Below, piece by piece: positions 5,660-6,986 of a DNA stretch of 6,986 nt. The translations under genes and the position numbers were made by a program. Location: assembly GCA_025454095.1 (NCBI GenBank), contig JALOPC010000095.1, positions 1 through 6,986 of the forward strand, in the 5' to 3' direction. Positions within the stretch are counted from its first letter, which is position 1, and each line of letters opens with the position of its first letter. The notes beneath the pieces are model-generated. The model was not told where the DNA came from. It searched no databases and saw nothing but the letters and a program-made list of their open reading frames with translations. The stretch comes from Syntrophales bacterium (GTDB lineage: Bacteria > Desulfobacterota > Syntrophia > Syntrophales > UBA2192).

Positions 5660-6986
5660 ATGGATCTCTTTTCGACCCGCGAGGTTCTCACCGTCACGGA
5701 GCTCACCCGGCAGGTCCAGGACGTCCTGGAGGCCACCTTCGATCAGCTCTGGGTCGAAGGGGAGATTTCGAACCTCCGCCGGCCCGCCTCGGGCCATCTC
5801 TATTTCACGCTGAAAGATGAAGAGAGCCAGGTCCGTGCCGTGCTCTTCCGTCCCGCCGCCCGCGCGCTCAAGTTCGACCTCGAGGACGGGATGCACATCC
5901 TCTGCCGGGCGCGGATGAACGTCTACAAACCCCGCGGCGAGTACCAGCTCATCCTGGACTACGCCGAACCCCGGGGCACAGGCGCTCTGCAGATCGCCTT
6001 CGAGCAGCTGAAGGCCAAGCTGCAGGCCGAAGGGCTCTTCGACCCGGCCCACAAGAAGCCCCTGCCATTCCTGCCCTCGCGGATCGGGGTCGTCACCTCG
6101 CCCTCGGGCGCCGTCATCCGGGACATCCTCAATGTCACGAAACGGCGATTCGCCTCCGTAAACATCCTCGTCGCCCCCGTGCGGGTGCAGGGCGCCGAGG
6201 CCCCCGCCGAGATCGTCGAGGCCCTTCACCACCTGAACGAGATCCCCGGCATCGACGTGATCATCGTGGCACGCGGAGGGGGATCGTTGGAAGATCTGAT
6301 GGCCTTCAATGACGAGGGCGTGGCACGGGCCATCTTCGCCTCGAGCGTCCCCGTCGTCTCCGCCGTGGGCCATGAGATCGATTTCACCATCGCCGATTTC
6401 GTCGCCGACATGCGGGCGCCCACCCCGTCGGCCGCGGCCGAGCTGGTCGTTCCCAGGCGCAGCGACCTCGTTCAGCAGGTCCGGACGCTGAGTGCCCGGG
6501 CCGCCCGCGCCGGGGAGCGTTTCCTGAAAATCCGCCGGGAGCGGCTGGTGAAGCTTGCCGAACGGGTCCGCGACCCGAGGCGCCGCCTCGTCGATCTGCG
6601 GCTCTCCCTCGACGAGCGGTTCGGCAGCCTGACCGCTTCCCTCGTCCGGCGCGTGCGCGCCGATCGGGAGAGGCTTCGCCACTTCGAGACGCACCTGCAG
6701 TACCTGAGCCCCGCGGTGCGGCTGGCAAACCTCACCTTTGTGCTTGATAATATGAGAAAGAGCATGATAACGGGTATCTTCCGCCAGGTGGAAGCCCTGC
6801 GGGCGAGGCTCGCGGGCCACACGGCCCTGCTGGACAGCCTGAGCCCGCTTTCCGTGCTGTCCCGGGGGTACGCCATCGCCCGGACGATGCCCGAGGGAAG
6901 GGTCATCCGGGATGCGAAGGATCTTTCAGCGGGGGACCCCGTTGGCATAAATGTTGCGAAAGGTCGGTTCAATGCCGTCGTCACCA
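5660..6986 (+). CDS. xseA: Exodeoxyribonuclease VII large subunit (3' end cut by window)
   Basis: XseA is the catalytic subunit of exonuclease VII, which degrades single-stranded DNA from both ends in the cytoplasm and works with several copies of the small subunit XseB. The 442 visible codons nearly reach the 456 of the E. coli protein, so little is missing. Residues about 8-103 form the OB-fold DNA-binding domain (LTVTELTRQV, LWVEGEISNLR, GHLYFTLKD). The catalytic domain follows from about 125 with SRIGVVTSPSGAVIRDIL, VARGGGSLEDL and SAVGHEIDFTIADFVADMRAPTPSAA. Asp155, Arg205, His238 and Asp241 are present at the same numbers as the E. coli essential residues. Residues about 265-390 are Arg/Leu-rich and helical, the XseB-binding arm. 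LSPLSVLSRGYAIAR (394-408) is the conserved C-terminal motif. The ATG at 5660 gives the family's usual N-terminus, and no in-frame ATG, GTG or TTG lies just upstream; a ribosome site is not obvious. xseB usually follows. Confidence 0.95.
   Translation, partial: MDLFSTREVLTVTELTRQVQDVLEATFDQLWVEGEISNLRRPASGHLYFTLKDEESQVRAVLFRPAARALKFDLEDGMHILCRARMNVYKPRGEYQLILDYAEPRGTGALQIAFEQLKAKLQAEGLFDPAHKKPLPFLPSRIGVVTSPSGAVIRDILNVTKRRFASVNILVAPVRVQGAEAPAEIVEALHHLNEIPGIDVIIVARGGGSLEDLMAFNDEGVARAIFASSVPVVSAVGHEIDFTIADFVADMRAPTPSAAAELVVPRRSDLVQQVRTLSARAARAGERFLKIRRERLVKLAERVRDPRRRLVDLRLSLDERFGSLTASLVRRVRADRERLRHFETHLQYLSPAVRLANLTFVLDNMRKSMITGIFRQVEALRARLAGHTALLDSLSPLSVLSRGYAIARTMPEGRVIRDAKDLSAGDPVGINVAKGRFNAVVT

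Noticed and set aside
4467..5813. Plus-strand open frame of about 450 codons opposite the deoxyhypusine synthase-like gene
   Set aside because: It runs through the divergent spacer into xseA in a wrong frame and has low-complexity Val/Gly/Arg/Asp composition; it is an antisense shadow.
5594..6820. Minus-strand open frame of about 400 codons opposite xseA
   Set aside because: XseA motifs and catalytic residues are complete on the plus strand; the antisense translation shows no family features.

Overview
The window is GC-rich, typical bacterial DNA carrying five gene loci. It holds a type IV pilus tip protein (PilY1), a bacterial deoxyhypusine-synthase-family enzyme, exonuclease VII large subunit, a broken acyl-CoA thioesterase and a small unknown membrane protein. 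This mix, together with two sigma-54-like promoters, suggests a Gram-negative, PilY1-bearing lineage such as Desulfobacterota (former Deltaproteobacteria). That placement is an inference from gene content, not something the sequence proves.

Layout. 56-77: terminator for the first minus-strand gene. 104-346 (-): 80-residue protein with one C-terminal hydrophobic segment, function unknown. 347-732: a long non-coding stretch with a sigma-54-like promoter, an imperfect inverted repeat, an IHF-like site and a sigma-70-like promoter. 733-1085 (+): hotdog-fold (4HBT) thioesterase, inactivated by an internal deletion that also shifts the frame. 1106-1141: hairpin that can terminate transcription from both sides. 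1159-4170 (-): pilY1, full length, with signal peptide, vWA domain with intact MIDAS, and PilC-type beta-propeller with its calcium loop. 4171-4478: pilY1 promoter region, then the terminator of the next gene. 4479-5516 (-): deoxyhypusine synthase-like protein, probably involved in polyamine (homospermidine) metabolism. 5517-5659: divergent spacer. 5660-6986 (+): xseA, cut by the window edge close to its end.

The genes do not form one operon. Each minus-strand gene is separated from the next by a terminator, and pilY1 stands without adjacent minor-pilin genes. The most notable regulatory signal is that the small membrane protein and pilY1 have similar upstream regions. Each has a -24/-12 element with correct spacing, placed 38-39 nt from the start codon, and the similarity continues past the -12 element. 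This suggests possible co-regulation by RpoN and an enhancer-binding protein.

I saw no CRISPR array, insertion sequence, tRNA or rRNA, and no clear evidence of a wholly new system.
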